A stretch of DNA of 34,009 nt from Streptomyces sp. TRM68367. Its GTDB lineage: Bacteria > Actinomycetota > Actinomycetes > Streptomycetales > Streptomycetaceae. This document shows, piece by piece, positions 23,922 to 31,918 of the stretch (its first letter is position 1; every line of letters begins with the position of its first letter). A program made the position numbers and the translations under genes. The DNA lies in NCBI RefSeq assembly GCF_014495685.1, contig NZ_JACTVI010000089.1, positions 1-34,009 on the forward strand. Direction: 5' to 3'. The notes below the pieces were generated by a model. The model was not told the DNA's origin, ran no database searches, and saw only the letters and a program-made list of their open reading frames with translations.

Positions 23922-26168
23922 GTGGAGAACGAGACCCACTACGCCGAAGCCGTCATCGACAACGGTTCCTTCGGCACCCGCACCATCCGCTTCGAGACGG
24001 GCCGCCTGGCCAAGCAGGCCGCCGGCTCCGCCGTGGCGTACCTGGACGACGACACCATGGTGCTGTCGGCCACCACCGCCTCCAAGAACCCCAAGGACCA
24101 GCTCGACTTCTTCCCGCTCACGGTCGACGTCGAGGAGCGGATGTACGCCGCCGGCAAGATCCCCGGCAGCTTCTTCCGCCGTGAGGGCCGGCCCAGCGAG
24201 GACGCGATCCTCACCTGCCGCCTGATCGACCGCCCGCTGCGCCCGTCCTTCAAGAAGGGCCTGCGCAACGAGATCCAGGTCGTCGAGACGATCATGGCGC
24301 TCAACCCCGACCACCTGTACGACGTCGTCGCGATCAACGCGGCCTCCGCGTCCACGCAGCTGGCCGGTCTGCCCTTCTCCGGCCCGATCGGTGGCACCCG
24401 TGTCGCGCTGATCCGCGGCCAGTGGGTGGCCTTCCCGACGCACACCGAGCTCGAGGACGCCGTCTTCGACATGGTCGTCGCGGGCCGTGTCCTGGAGGAC
24501 GGCGACGTCGCGATCATGATGGTCGAGGCCGAGGCCACCGAGAAGACCATCAAGCTGGTCGAGGGCGGCGCCGAGGCGCCCACCGAGGAGATCGTCGCCG
24601 CCGGTCTGGACGCCGCGAAGCCCTTCATCAAGGTGCTGTGCAAGGCCCAGTCGGACCTCGCCGCCAAGGCCGCCAAGCCGGTCGCTGAGTTCCCGATCTT
24701 CCTGGACTACCAGGACGACGTGCTGGAGGCGCTGACCGCCGCCGTCAAGCCGGAACTCGCCGAGGCGCTCACCATCGCCGGCAAACAGGAGCGCGAGGCC
24801 GAGCTGGACCGCGTCAAGGCGCTCGCCGCCGAGAAGCTCCTGCCCGACTTCGAGGGCCGCGAGAAGGAGATCTCCGCCGCGTACCGCTCGCTTACCAAGA
24901 CCCTGGTCCGCGAGCGCGTCATCAAGGAGAAGAAGCGCATCGACGGCCGCGGTGTCACCGACATCCGCACGCTGGCCGCCGAGGTCGAGGCCATCCCGCG
25001 GGTCCACGGCTCGGCCCTGTTCGAGCGCGGCGAGACCCAGATCCTGGGCGTCACCACGCTGAACATGCTGCGCATGGAGCAGCAGCTGGACACCCTCTCC
25101 CCGGTGACCCGCAAGCGCTACATGCACAACTACAACTTCCCGCCGTACTCCACCGGCGAGACCGGCCGCGTCGGCTCCCCGAAGCGCCGCGAGATCGGCC
25201 ATGGCGCCCTCGCCGAGCGCGCCCTCGTGCCGGTGCTGCCGACGCGCGAGGAGTTCCCGTACGCGATCCGCCAGGTCTCCGAGGCCCTCGGCTCCAACGG
25301 CTCGACCTCGATGGGTTCGGTCTGCGCATCCACCATGTCGCTGCTGAACGCCGGTGTGCCGCTGAAGGCCCCGGTCGCCGGTATCGCCATGGGCCTGATC
25401 TCCCAGGAGATCGACGGCGAGACGCACTACGTCACCCTCACCGACATCCTCGGTGCAGAGGACGCCTTCGGCGACATGGACTTCAAGGTCGCCGGCACGA
25501 AGGAGTTCGTGACCGCCCTCCAGCTCGACACCAAGCTGGACGGCATCCCGGCCTCCGTGCTGGCCGCCGCCCTGAAGCAGGCCCGTGACGCCCGCCTCCA
25601 CATCCTCGACGTGATGATGGAAGCGATCGACACGCCCGACGAGATGTCCCCGAACGCGCCGCGGATCATCACCGTGAAGATCCCGGTCGACAAGATCGGC
25701 GAGGTCATCGGCCCCAAGGGCAAGATGATCAACCAGATCCAGGAGGACACGGGCGCCGAGATCACCATCGAGGACGACGGCACGATCTACATCGGCGCCT
25801 CCGACGGCCCCGCCGCGGAGGCCGCCCGTACGGCGATCAACTCGATCGCCAACCCGACCATGCCGGAGGTCGGCGAGCGCTACCTCGGCACGGTCGTGAA
25901 GACGACCACCTTCGGTGCGTTCGTCTCCCTGCTGCCCGGCAAGGACGGCCTGCTGCACATCTCGCAGATCCGCAAGCTGGCCGGCGGCAAGCGCGTGGAG
26001 AACGTCGAGGACGTGCTCGGCGTGGGCCAGAAGGTCCAGGTCGAGATCGCCGAGATCGACTCCCGCGGCAAGCTCTCGCTCGTCCCCGTGATCGAGGGCG
26101 AGGCCGAGGCCAACAGCGGCTCCGCCGCGGGCTCCTCCGACGAGAAGAAGGACGACGCCGACAAGTGA
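23922..26168 (+). CDS. pnp: Polyribonucleotide nucleotidyltransferase (PNPase)
   Basis: PNPase degrades RNA 3' to 5' with phosphate and, in Streptomyces, also adds 3' tails. The 748-residue protein has two RNase PH domains separated by a helical domain, with the FFRREGRPSEDAIL signature in the first and SNGSTSMGSVCASTMSLLNAG in the second. A KH domain follows (GEVIGPKGKMINQIQ) and then an S1 domain (GTVVKTTTFGAFVSLLPGKDGLLHISQI). The GTG at 23922 follows GGAGAAG, and its product starts with VENETHYAEA like other Streptomyces PNPases; ATG at 23907 is an alternative. The tail is Ser/Asp/Lys-rich. Its stop codon overlaps the GTG of the peptidase gene. Confidence 0.97.
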   Translation: MENETHYAEAVIDNGSFGTRTIRFETGRLAKQAAGSAVAYLDDDTMVLSATTASKNPKDQLDFFPLTVDVEERMYAAGKIPGSFFRREGRPSEDAILTCRLIDRPLRPSFKKGLRNEIQVVETIMALNPDHLYDVVAINAASASTQLAGLPFSGPIGGTRVALIRGQWVAFPTHTELEDAVFDMVVAGRVLEDGDVAIMMVEAEATEKTIKLVEGGAEAPTEEIVAAGLDAAKPFIKVLCKAQSDLAAKAAKPVAEFPIFLDYQDDVLEALTAAVKPELAEALTIAGKQEREAELDRVKALAAEKLLPDFEGREKEISAAYRSLTKTLVRERVIKEKKRIDGRGVTDIRTLAAEVEAIPRVHGSALFERGETQILGVTTLNMLRMEQQLDTLSPVTRKRYMHNYNFPPYSTGETGRVGSPKRREIGHGALAERALVPVLPTREEFPYAIRQVSEALGSNGSTSMGSVCASTMSLLNAGVPLKAPVAGIAMGLISQEIDGETHYVTLTDILGAEDAFGDMDFKVAGTKEFVTALQLDTKLDGIPASVLAAALKQARDARLHILDVMMEAIDTPDEMSPNAPRIITVKIPVDKIGEVIGPKGKMINQIQEDTGAEITIEDDGTIYIGASDGPAAEAARTAINSIANPTMPEVGERYLGTVVKTTTFGAFVSLLPGKDGLLHISQIRKLAGGKRVENVEDVLGVGQKVQVEIAEIDSRGKLSLVPVIEGEAEANSGSAAGSSDEKKDDADK

Positions 26169-27544
26169 CGTCCCCAGGCTCGAAGGTGACGGCCCGCCCC
26201 TCCTCGGAGGCGCGGGCCGTCGCCCGTACCCAAACCCTCATCAAAGGCACCAACGGCATCGGCACCGTCCGCAAGACCACCCTCCCCGGTGGCCTGCGCA
26301 TCGTCACCGAGACCCTGCCCTCGGTCCGCTCGGCGACCTTCGGCATCTGGGCGCATGTCGGCTCCCGCGACGAGACGCCCGCGCTCAACGGCGCCACCCA
26401 CTACCTGGAGCACCTCCTCTTCAAGGGCACGACCCGCCGGTCCGCCCTGGACATCTCCGCCGCCATCGACGCCGTCGGCGGCGAGATGAACGCGTTCACG
26501 GCCAAGGAGTACACGTGCTACTACGCGCGCGTGCTCGACGCCGACCTGCCGCTCGCCATCGACGTCGTCTGCGACATGCTCACCGACTCGCTGATCCTCG
26601 AAGAGGACGTCGACGTCGAGCGCGGCGCCATCCTCGAAGAGATCGCGATGACCGAGGACGACCCGGGCGACTGCGTGCACGACCTGTTCGCGCACACCAT
26701 GTTCGGCAACAACCCCCTCGGCCGCCCCGTCCTCGGCACCGTCGACACGGTCAACGCCCTGACCGCCGACCGCATCCGCCGCTTCTACAAGAAGCACTAC
26801 GACCCGACCCACCTCGTGGTCGCCTGCGCAGGCAACATCGACCACAACCAGGTCGTACGACAGGTCCGTGCCGCCTTCGAGAAGGCGGGCGCCCTGAAGG
26901 GCCCGGACGCCGCGCCCGTCGCCCCGCGCGACGGCCGCCGCGCCCTCCGCACCGCCGGCCGCGTCGAGCTGATCGACCGCAGGACCGAGCAGGCGCACAT
27001 CGTCCTCGGCATGCCGGGCCTGTCCCGCACCGACGAGCGCCGCTGGGCCCTTGGCGTCCTCAACACGGCGCTCGGCGGCGGCATGTCGTCCAGGCTCTTC
27101 CAGGAGGTCCGCGAGAAGCGCGGCCTGGCCTACAGCGTGTACTCGTACACCTCCGGCTTCGCCGACTGCGGCCTGTTCGGCGTGTACGCGGGCTGCCGCC
27201 CGAGCCAGGTGCACGACGTCCTGAAGATCTGCCGCGACGAACTGGACCACGTCGCCGAGCACGGCCTGCCCGACGACGAGATCGACCGGGCCATCGGGCA
27301 GCTCAAGGGCTCCACGGTCCTCGGCCTCGAGGACACGGGCGCGCTGATGAACCGTATCGGCAAGAGCGAGCTGTGCTGGGGCGAGCAGATGTCGGTCGAC
27401 GACATGCTGGCCCGGATAGCCTCGGTCACCCCGGACGACGTCCGCTCGATCGCCCGCGACATCCTGGGACGACGGCCCTCGCTGTCGGTCATCGGCCCAC
27501 TGAAGGACAAGCAGGCGGCCCGGCTGCACGACGCCGTCGCCTAA
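26165..27544 (+). CDS. M16-family zinc metallopeptidase
   Basis: The 459-residue protein is an insulinase/pitrilysin-type (M16) peptidase like the one next to pnp in other actinobacteria. It has the inverted zinc motif H79-Y-L-E82-H83 and the distal glutamate in VERGAILEEIAMTEDDP. A second M16 domain (from about 235) carries the RGLAYSVYSYTSGFADCGLF motif. Its GTG overlaps the pnp stop codon in a GTGA arrangement, so translation is probably coupled. The first 35 residues before the catalytic domain are polar and not a signal peptide, so it is probably cytoplasmic. Its substrate is unknown. dapB follows after 25 bases. Confidence 0.93.
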   Translation: MTSPGSKVTARPSSEARAVARTQTLIKGTNGIGTVRKTTLPGGLRIVTETLPSVRSATFGIWAHVGSRDETPALNGATHYLEHLLFKGTTRRSALDISAAIDAVGGEMNAFTAKEYTCYYARVLDADLPLAIDVVCDMLTDSLILEEDVDVERGAILEEIAMTEDDPGDCVHDLFAHTMFGNNPLGRPVLGTVDTVNALTADRIRRFYKKHYDPTHLVVACAGNIDHNQVVRQVRAAFEKAGALKGPDAAPVAPRDGRRALRTAGRVELIDRRTEQAHIVLGMPGLSRTDERRWALGVLNTALGGGMSSRLFQEVREKRGLAYSVYSYTSGFADCGLFGVYAGCRPSQVHDVLKICRDELDHVAEHGLPDDEIDRAIGQLKGSTVLGLEDTGALMNRIGKSELCWGEQMSVDDMLARIASVTPDDVRSIARDILGRRPSLSVIGPLKDKQAARLHDAVA

Positions 27545-27569
27545 CCCCTCCGGTAAGGAAGCACAAGAG

Positions 27570-28322
27570 ATGAGCAAGCTGCGCGTGGCGGTCCTCGGCG
27601 CCAGGGGCCGGATCGGCTCGGAAGCCGTACGAGCCGTCGAAGCGGCCGAGGACCTGGAGCTGGTCGCGGCCCTCGGCCGGGGCGACAAGCTGGAGACGCT
27701 GGCGGATACCGGCGCCCAGGTGGCCGTCGAGCTGACCACCCCGGCCTCGGTCATGGGCAACCTCGACTTCTGCGTCCGCCACGGCATCCACGCCGTCGTG
27801 GGGACGACGGGCTGGACCGACGAACGCCTCGCGCAGCTGGGCGGCTGGCTCGCCCAGTCACCGGAGACAGGCGTGCTCATCGCGCCCAACTTCTCCATCG
27901 GGGCCGTGCTCACCATGAAGTTCGCGCAGATCGCCGCCCCGTACTTCGAGTCCGTCGAGGTCGTCGAGCTGCACCACCCGAACAAGGTGGACGCGCCCAG
28001 CGGCACCGCCACCCGCACCGCCCAGCTCATCGCCGAGGCCCGCGCCAAGGCGGGCAGCGCGCCCGCCCCGGACGCGACGGTCACGGCCCTGGACGGCGCG
28101 CGGGGAGCCAGTGTCGACGGGATCCCGGTCCACGCGGTCCGCCTGCGCGGGCTGCTGGCCCACCAGGAGGTCCTGCTCGGCGGCGAGGGCGAGACGCTGA
28201 CCGTGCGGCACGACTCGCTCCACCACAGCAGCTTCATGCCGGGCATCCTGCTCGGCGTGCGGCGGGTGGTGACCACTCCGGGCCTGACCTTCGGCCTGGA
28301 ACACTTCCTGGACCTGAGCTGA
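27570..28322 (+). CDS. dapB: 4-hydroxy-tetrahydrodipicolinate reductase
   Basis: DapB reduces the DapA product to tetrahydrodipicolinate with NAD(P)H, in the pathway to meso-diaminopimelate and lysine. The 250-residue protein has the Rossmann motif GARGRIG (residues 10-16), VVGTTGW, and the catalytic HHPNKVDAPSGTA segment with its His pair and Lys. TAAGGA lies near the ATG. It is in a run with pnp and the peptidase. Its partner dapA is about 2.5 kb downstream on the same strand. Confidence 0.97.
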   Translation: MSKLRVAVLGARGRIGSEAVRAVEAAEDLELVAALGRGDKLETLADTGAQVAVELTTPASVMGNLDFCVRHGIHAVVGTTGWTDERLAQLGGWLAQSPETGVLIAPNFSIGAVLTMKFAQIAAPYFESVEVVELHHPNKVDAPSGTATRTAQLIAEARAKAGSAPAPDATVTALDGARGASVDGIPVHAVRLRGLLAHQEVLLGGEGETLTVRHDSLHHSSFMPGILLGVRRVVTTPGLTFGLEHFLDLS

Positions 28323-28334
28323 GCCCTGACAGTC

Positions 28335-28799
28335 ATGCGCGCGAAGATCACCTACACCATCACGGCCGCCGTCCTGGTCGTCTACTTCGTCCTGGTCGGC
28401 AGCCGCGGCGTCCTGCTCATCGAGACCGGCACGCCGCTGACGGTCACCTTCGGCGTCGCGGTGCTGATCCTTCCGGGCATCGGGCTGTGGTTCCTGTGGA
28501 AGAACACCCAGTTCGTCCGCAGGGCCAACGCCCTCGCCGCCGAACTCGACGCCGAGGGCGGCCTGCCCGTCGACGAGCTGAGGCGCACGCCAAGCGGCCG
28601 GATCGACCGCGACTCGGCGGACGAGGTCTTCGCCAAGCGCAAGTCCGAGACGGAGGCGGCCCCCGACGACTGGCGCACCTGGTTCCGCCTGGCCATCGCC
28701 TACCACGACGCCCGCGACACCCCTCGCGCCCGCAAGGCGATGCAGCGGGCCATCACCCTGCACGACACCAAGGCCCCCGGCACCACGGCCGAGGCCTGA
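28335..28799 (+). CDS. Small membrane protein with TPR-like tail
   Basis: This 154-residue protein has two membrane helices (about 5-27 and 35-55), then a charged linker and a C-terminal helical pair (WRTWFRLAIAYHDARDTPRARKAMQRAI at about 115-143) that resembles one tetratricopeptide unit. It starts 12 bases after dapB and is probably co-transcribed. A similar membrane gene is typical downstream of dapB in Streptomyces. Its function is unknown. A strong hairpin follows the gene. Confidence 0.85.
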   Translation: MRAKITYTITAAVLVVYFVLVGSRGVLLIETGTPLTVTFGVAVLILPGIGLWFLWKNTQFVRRANALAAELDAEGGLPVDELRRTPSGRIDRDSADEVFAKRKSETEAAPDDWRTWFRLAIAYHDARDTPRARKAMQRAITLHDTKAPGTTAEA

Positions 28800-28854
28800 T
28801 CCGGGGCCGGGCAACGGCGTACACCGAACCGAGGGCCCGCATCGAGGCCGTCGA

Positions 28855-28891
28855 AAGGGGCCGGTCCGCACCTGCTACGGACCGGCCCCTT
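28855..28891 (+). terminator. Strong terminator after the dapB unit
   Basis: AAGGGGCCGGTCCG (28855-28868) pairs perfectly with CGGACCGGCCCCTT (28878-28891) across a nine-base loop, 56 bases past the stop codon. It closes the pnp-peptidase-dapB unit and separates it from the convergent gene at 28956. Confidence 0.85.
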
Positions 28892-28955
28892 CGGGTTACA
28901 TGCTGCCGTCGGATCAACCCGTCCCACCGCCGGGACGGAGCGTCTGACCGTCGGA

Positions 28956-29513
28956 TCAACCCCTCCCGTTCTCCGCGGCCCACCCCTCGACCGTGTCCGC
29001 CGCTCGGTCGAAGGCCTCCGGCCGGGCCAGGAAATCGGCGTTGTGCGTGGTCAGCAGCGGCGGCAGGTCGTCCGCGGCCCGGTCCAGCCGTACGAGGACC
29101 AGCGCCTGACCCTGCACCGCGCGCGGCAGCCCGAGCCAGCGCACCGGCTGCTGCACCGTCCGCACGGCGCCCACGTGCTCCCAACGCACCGTACGCGTGC
29201 GGAAGAAGCCCACCTGTCGCAGCCCGCGCAGACTCACCCAGACCCCCATGCGCAGCAGCCGCAGCGCCACCGCGATGATCACCAGCGCGATGCCGAAGAC
29301 GATGCCGGCCTCGGACCCCGTGCCGGTCAGCGCGATGATGACCGCCGCGAACAGCACGTACGACGCGAGCAGCAGCCACAGCGCCGCCGCGCCCACCCGC
29401 CACGGCCCGGGCCGGTAGGGGCGCCGCCAGCGGTCGCGGTCGTCGTACGGCAGCGCGACGTCGTCGTCGGCCGCCTCGATGGCGCGGTCGGCCGTCAGGA
29501 AGGGCAGGGGCAC
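28956..29513 (-). CDS. PH-domain-like membrane protein
   Basis: The 185-residue protein has a charged N-terminus (DRDRWRRPYRPGPW), two membrane helices (about 40-62 and 66-86), and then a beta-rich region (VSLRGLRQVGFFRTRTVRWEHVGAVRTV) that looks like the small bacterial PH domain found after paired helices. The C-terminal part has a VLVRLDRAADDLPPLLTTHNADF segment. No catalytic motif is seen. It is convergent with the dapB unit. The 3' end carries one copy of a 15-base repeat (28948-28962) also present at 28906-28920. Confidence 0.8.
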   Translation of the reverse strand: MPLPFLTADRAIEAADDDVALPYDDRDRWRRPYRPGPWRVGAAALWLLLASYVLFAAVIIALTGTGSEAGIVFGIALVIIAVALRLLRMGVWVSLRGLRQVGFFRTRTVRWEHVGAVRTVQQPVRWLGLPRAVQGQALVLVRLDRAADDLPPLLTTHNADFLARPEAFDRAADTVEGWAAENGRG

Positions 29514-29626
29514 GGCGGGTCCTCACTTGATCCAGGCATGGGCTGTGCCCGGTGAGGTTATCGACCTGTGTCCCTGGTCACCACCCTCGGGGGTCCGGAT
29601 GGAGTCAGCCTCGCCCCCCGTGGCGG

Positions 29627-29866
29627 TCAGGGCTCGTCGGACGCCTGCGACTGCTGGGTCTGCGTGGCGGAGTGGTCGAGCGACAGCGCGGGCATCCCGA
29701 GCACCACGGAGCCCACGAGCGCGGCGACGATCGTGAGCCCCAGCAGCCAGCGCCCGGCTATCTGGCCGGCGGACGCCCGCTCACGGGGCGGGGGAGTGAC
29801 ATTGCTGCGGAACCTGTCGGCCTCGGCGAGGAAGGCGAAGGGGACGGAGTCGCGCCGACGGAACAT
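29627..29866 (-). CDS. Small single-pass membrane protein
   Basis: This 79-residue protein begins MFRRRDSVPFAFLAEADRF, has one membrane helix at about residues 39-60 (WLLGLTIVAALVGSVVLG), and ends in a Gln/Ser-rich polar tail. Coding composition is normal. It is divergent from the thyX remnant with about 200 bases between them. The family is not recognised. Confidence 0.65.
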   Translation of the reverse strand: MFRRRDSVPFAFLAEADRFRSNVTPPPRERASAGQIAGRWLLGLTIVAALVGSVVLGMPALSLDHSATQTQQSQASDEP

Positions 29867-30189
29867 CGCCTGTGCTGCCCCTCTCTGGACTGGAACGGAT
29901 TGCTGTCACCTACACAGACGAACGACAGCCCCAAAAGGTGCCCGGTTTCCCCGACTTCGCAGAAGTTCGCCGGCCTATGTCAGGACCCGGCACCGAACGC
30001 CCCGTTGTCAGTGGCGGGCCGTAGAGTGGGCGCCGCCCGGGAGAAGTGGAGGGAAGGGACCCTCCAAGCCGTGACCGACACCCCCGCCGACGCCCCGGAG
30101 GACGCCGCGGACCGCAAGCCGAGCTTCCGCAGCGAGGTCGGGACCGGGACGGCAGCCCCTTCGAGCACAACTCGATGACGTTCTTCATC

Positions 30190-30342
30190 CGGATGGCCCA
30201 GGTCCGCCGGGGCGAGAACAACCACTATCTCGGCCTCTACGAAAGCCGTGAAGCGGCCGACTCCGCGGCCGCCGAGTTCCGCGAGCAGCACCCCAGCACC
30301 CGCCTCCGCAAGCTCGAATCCGTGCGCCGCAACCACGTGCGC
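30190..30342 (+). other. Foreign segment in thyX, AP2-like helix-strand unit
   Basis: Directly after the ThyX phrase MTFFI the frame that starts at ATG 30175 continues with non-ThyX sequence. It includes NHYLGLYESREAADSAAAEF, which resembles the strand-helix part of AP2-type DNA-binding modules seen in mobile endonucleases. The likeness is weak. The complete 80-codon frame (30175-30417) could be annotated as a hypothetical protein, but its start is inside thyX sequence. Confidence 0.45.
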
Positions 30343-30482
30343 TGTTACGACGAGGAAACGCTGCTCGCCCGGCGGGCCAGAATCGTCGATGTGATCCAGT
30401 CCGGAGCCAAACCCTGATCAAGATCACCACGGTTTCCGGGAAGGTGCTCCGCTGTACGGTTGATCACGCCGTGTTCACTCAC
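30343..30482 (+). other. Intein N-terminal splicing blocks (A and B), frameshifted
   Basis: CYDEETLL at 30343-30366 looks like intein block A, with Cys1 and the usual 'D/E-x-T-L-hydrophobic' end. After RIVDVIQSGAK the frame slips by one base near 30410 and continues TLIKITTVSGKVLRCTVDHAVFT, which fits block B (T-x-x-H, His at 30465-30467). ThyX C-extein sequence follows directly, so the endonuclease and C-terminal splicing parts are gone. Inteins are known in ThyX proteins. Assignment is by motif only. Confidence 0.6.
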
Positions 30483-30718
30483 GCCCGTTCGCTGATGCAC
30501 TTCCTCGGCCTGCGCACCCACACGAGCTGGCCAGGGCCCCCTCCTTCCCGCAGCGGGAGATCGAGATGGTCGGCGAGAAGGAAGATGGAGGCCGAGTGGG
30601 CCCGGCTCATGCCGCTCACGTACGCCGCCTTCAACGCGAACGTGCGCGTGGCGCCGTAGCGCACCCCCGTTCTCCCGCCGGGTACAGATGTGCGGTTCAG
30701 CTTGGCGAAGTGTCCGTA

Positions 30719-30748
30719 TTGCGGCATTTGGGGAAGTTCATCTAGCCT
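30719..30748 (+). promoter_or_regulatory. dapA promoter
   Basis: TTGCGG (30719-30724), an 18-base spacer and TAGCCT (30743-30748) make a good match to the main-sigma promoter of Streptomyces. Transcription would start near 30755, giving a leader of about 115 bases before dapA. Confidence 0.65.
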
Positions 30749-30760
30749 GATCAAACGGGT

Positions 30761-30796
30761 CCGGCACTGCTTGAACCCCCGAGCAGGCAGTGCCGG
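30761..30796 (+). promoter_or_regulatory. Perfect 10-bp hairpin in the dapA leader
   Basis: CCGGCACTGC (30761-30770) pairs exactly with GCAGTGCCGG (30787-30796) over a 16-base loop. It begins a few bases after the proposed transcription start. It may protect the 5' end or control dapA expression; it does not look like a lysine riboswitch. Confidence 0.55.
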
Positions 30797-30869
30797 GCTC
30801 CACCTTTGTCACGACTTGTCGCCTGCCCCGAGGGCAGACCCCGCCCTGAGCAACGAGTAGCGTGTAACC

Positions 30870-31769
30870 ATGGCACCGACCTCGACTCCGCAGACCCCCT
30901 TCGGGCGGGTCCTCACCGCCATGGTCACGCCCTTCACGGCGGACGGCGCACTCGATCTCGACGGCGCGCAGCGGCTCGCCACGCACCTGGTGGACGCAGG
31001 CAACGACGGCCTGATCATCAACGGCACCACCGGCGAGTCCCCCACCACCAGTGACGCGGAGAAGGCGGATCTCGTACGGGCTGTCCTGGAGTCGGTCGGC
31101 GACCGTGCCCACGTCGTCGCCGGGGTCGGCACCAACGACACGCACCACAGCATCGAGCTGGCCCGCGCTGCGGAGCGCACCGGCGCACACGGCCTCCTGG
31201 TCGTCACGCCGTACTACAACAAGCCCCCGCAGGAGGGCCTCTACCGGCACTTCACGGCCGTCGCCGACGCCACCGAGCTGCCGGTCATGCTCTACGACAT
31301 CCCCGGCCGCAGCGGCGTCCCGATCAACACCGAGACTCTCGTCAGCCTCGCCGAGCACCCCAGAATCGTCGCCAACAAGGACGCCAAGGGCGACCTCGGC
31401 CGTGCCAGCTGGGCCATCGCCCGCTCCGGGCTGGCCTGGTATTCCGGCGACGACATGCTGAACCTGCCCCTGCTCTCCGTGGGCGCGGTCGGCTTCGTCT
31501 CGGTCGTCGGCCACGTGGTTACCCCGGAGCTGCGCGCCCTCATCGACGCATACGTCTCGGGAGATGTCCAGAAGGCGACCGAGATCCACCAGAAGCTGCT
31601 CCCCGTCTACACGGGCATGTTCCGCACCCAGGGCGTGATGACGACCAAGGCCGCACTCACCCTGCAGGGCCTGCCCGGCGGCCCGCTGCGCCCGCCCATG
31701 GTCGAGTGCACGCTCGAGGAGATCGAGCAGCTCAAGATCGATCTTGCCGGCGGCGGGGTACAGCTCTGA
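30870..31769 (+). CDS. dapA: 4-hydroxy-tetrahydrodipicolinate synthase
   Basis: DapA condenses pyruvate with aspartate semialdehyde, the first step specific to the diaminopimelate/lysine branch. The 299-residue TIM-barrel protein has the GTTGESPT motif, TPYYNKP with the catalytic Tyr near 116, YDIPGRSGV, and the Schiff-base lysine Lys170 in VANKDAKGD. The length is normal. The ATG at 30870 has only a weak ribosome site (GAGTAG). It has its own promoter and precedes the RNase J gene by 150 bases. Confidence 0.97.
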   Translation: MAPTSTPQTPFGRVLTAMVTPFTADGALDLDGAQRLATHLVDAGNDGLIINGTTGESPTTSDAEKADLVRAVLESVGDRAHVVAGVGTNDTHHSIELARAAERTGAHGLLVVTPYYNKPPQEGLYRHFTAVADATELPVMLYDIPGRSGVPINTETLVSLAEHPRIVANKDAKGDLGRASWAIARSGLAWYSGDDMLNLPLLSVGAVGFVSVVGHVVTPELRALIDAYVSGDVQKATEIHQKLLPVYTGMFRTQGVMTTKAALTLQGLPGGPLRPPMVECTLEEIEQLKIDLAGGGVQL

Positions 31770-31868
31770 CATCAGACTTCGCGAGACCCGCCTGCATGAA
31801 CTTCACAACTGAACAGGCAGGCCACCGGTGCCTGCATCCACATGACAACTGCTTCTGCACGAACGTCT

Positions 31869-31902
31869 CACGCGCCACGTGCCCACCGGTACGTGGCGCG
31901 TG
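31869..31902 (+). promoter_or_regulatory. 12-bp stem-loop abutting the RNase J ribosome site
   Basis: CACGCGCCACGT (31869-31880) and ACGTGGCGCGTG (31891-31902) pair perfectly around a ten-base loop. GTGAGGAG, the ribosome site of RNase J, begins one or two bases after the stem. It may be a dapA terminator, a processing site, or a translation control element for RNase J. Confidence 0.7.
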
Positions 31903-31918
31903 TGGTGAGGAGAGTCTT

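Larger units (their letters stand above)
30071..30659 (+). pseudogene. thyX: Broken thyX (flavin-dependent thymidylate synthase)
   Basis: The region keeps both ends of ThyX but not its middle. The N-terminus is VTDTPADAPEDAADRKPSFRSEV from GTG 30071; then in another frame comes RDGSPFEHNSMTFFI (about 30148-30189), the ThyX segment that follows the first helices. After a foreign segment the ThyX C-terminus resumes with ARSLMHFLGLRT (30483-30518) and ends KMEAEWARLMPLTYAAFN at the TAG of 30657. The FAD/dUMP motif RHRxxS is missing, so the product cannot be active. The gene is where streptomycetes have thyX, just before dapA. Two further frame errors in the 3' part are near 30520 (one base lost) and 30580 (four gained). 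The cell must make dTMP by another enzyme, probably ThyA elsewhere. Confidence 0.85.

Noticed and set aside
23919..28351. Long minus-strand open frames opposite pnp, the M16 peptidase and dapB
   Set aside because: Composition and lack of domains mark them as shadows of well-identified plus-strand genes.
28906..28962. Direct repeat CCGTCGGATCAACCC at 28906-28920 and 28948-28962 as a mobile element border
   Set aside because: Only 27 bases separate the copies and the second covers the end of a normal gene; it looks like a small local duplication.
30444..30659. Independent 71-codon gene before dapA
   Set aside because: Its sequence is the ThyX C-terminus with two indels plus the end of the intein-like segment, so it is part of the pseudogene.
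30749..30869. Lysine riboswitch before dapA
   Set aside because: The leader has one simple hairpin and none of the conserved multi-helix core of the lysine riboswitch.
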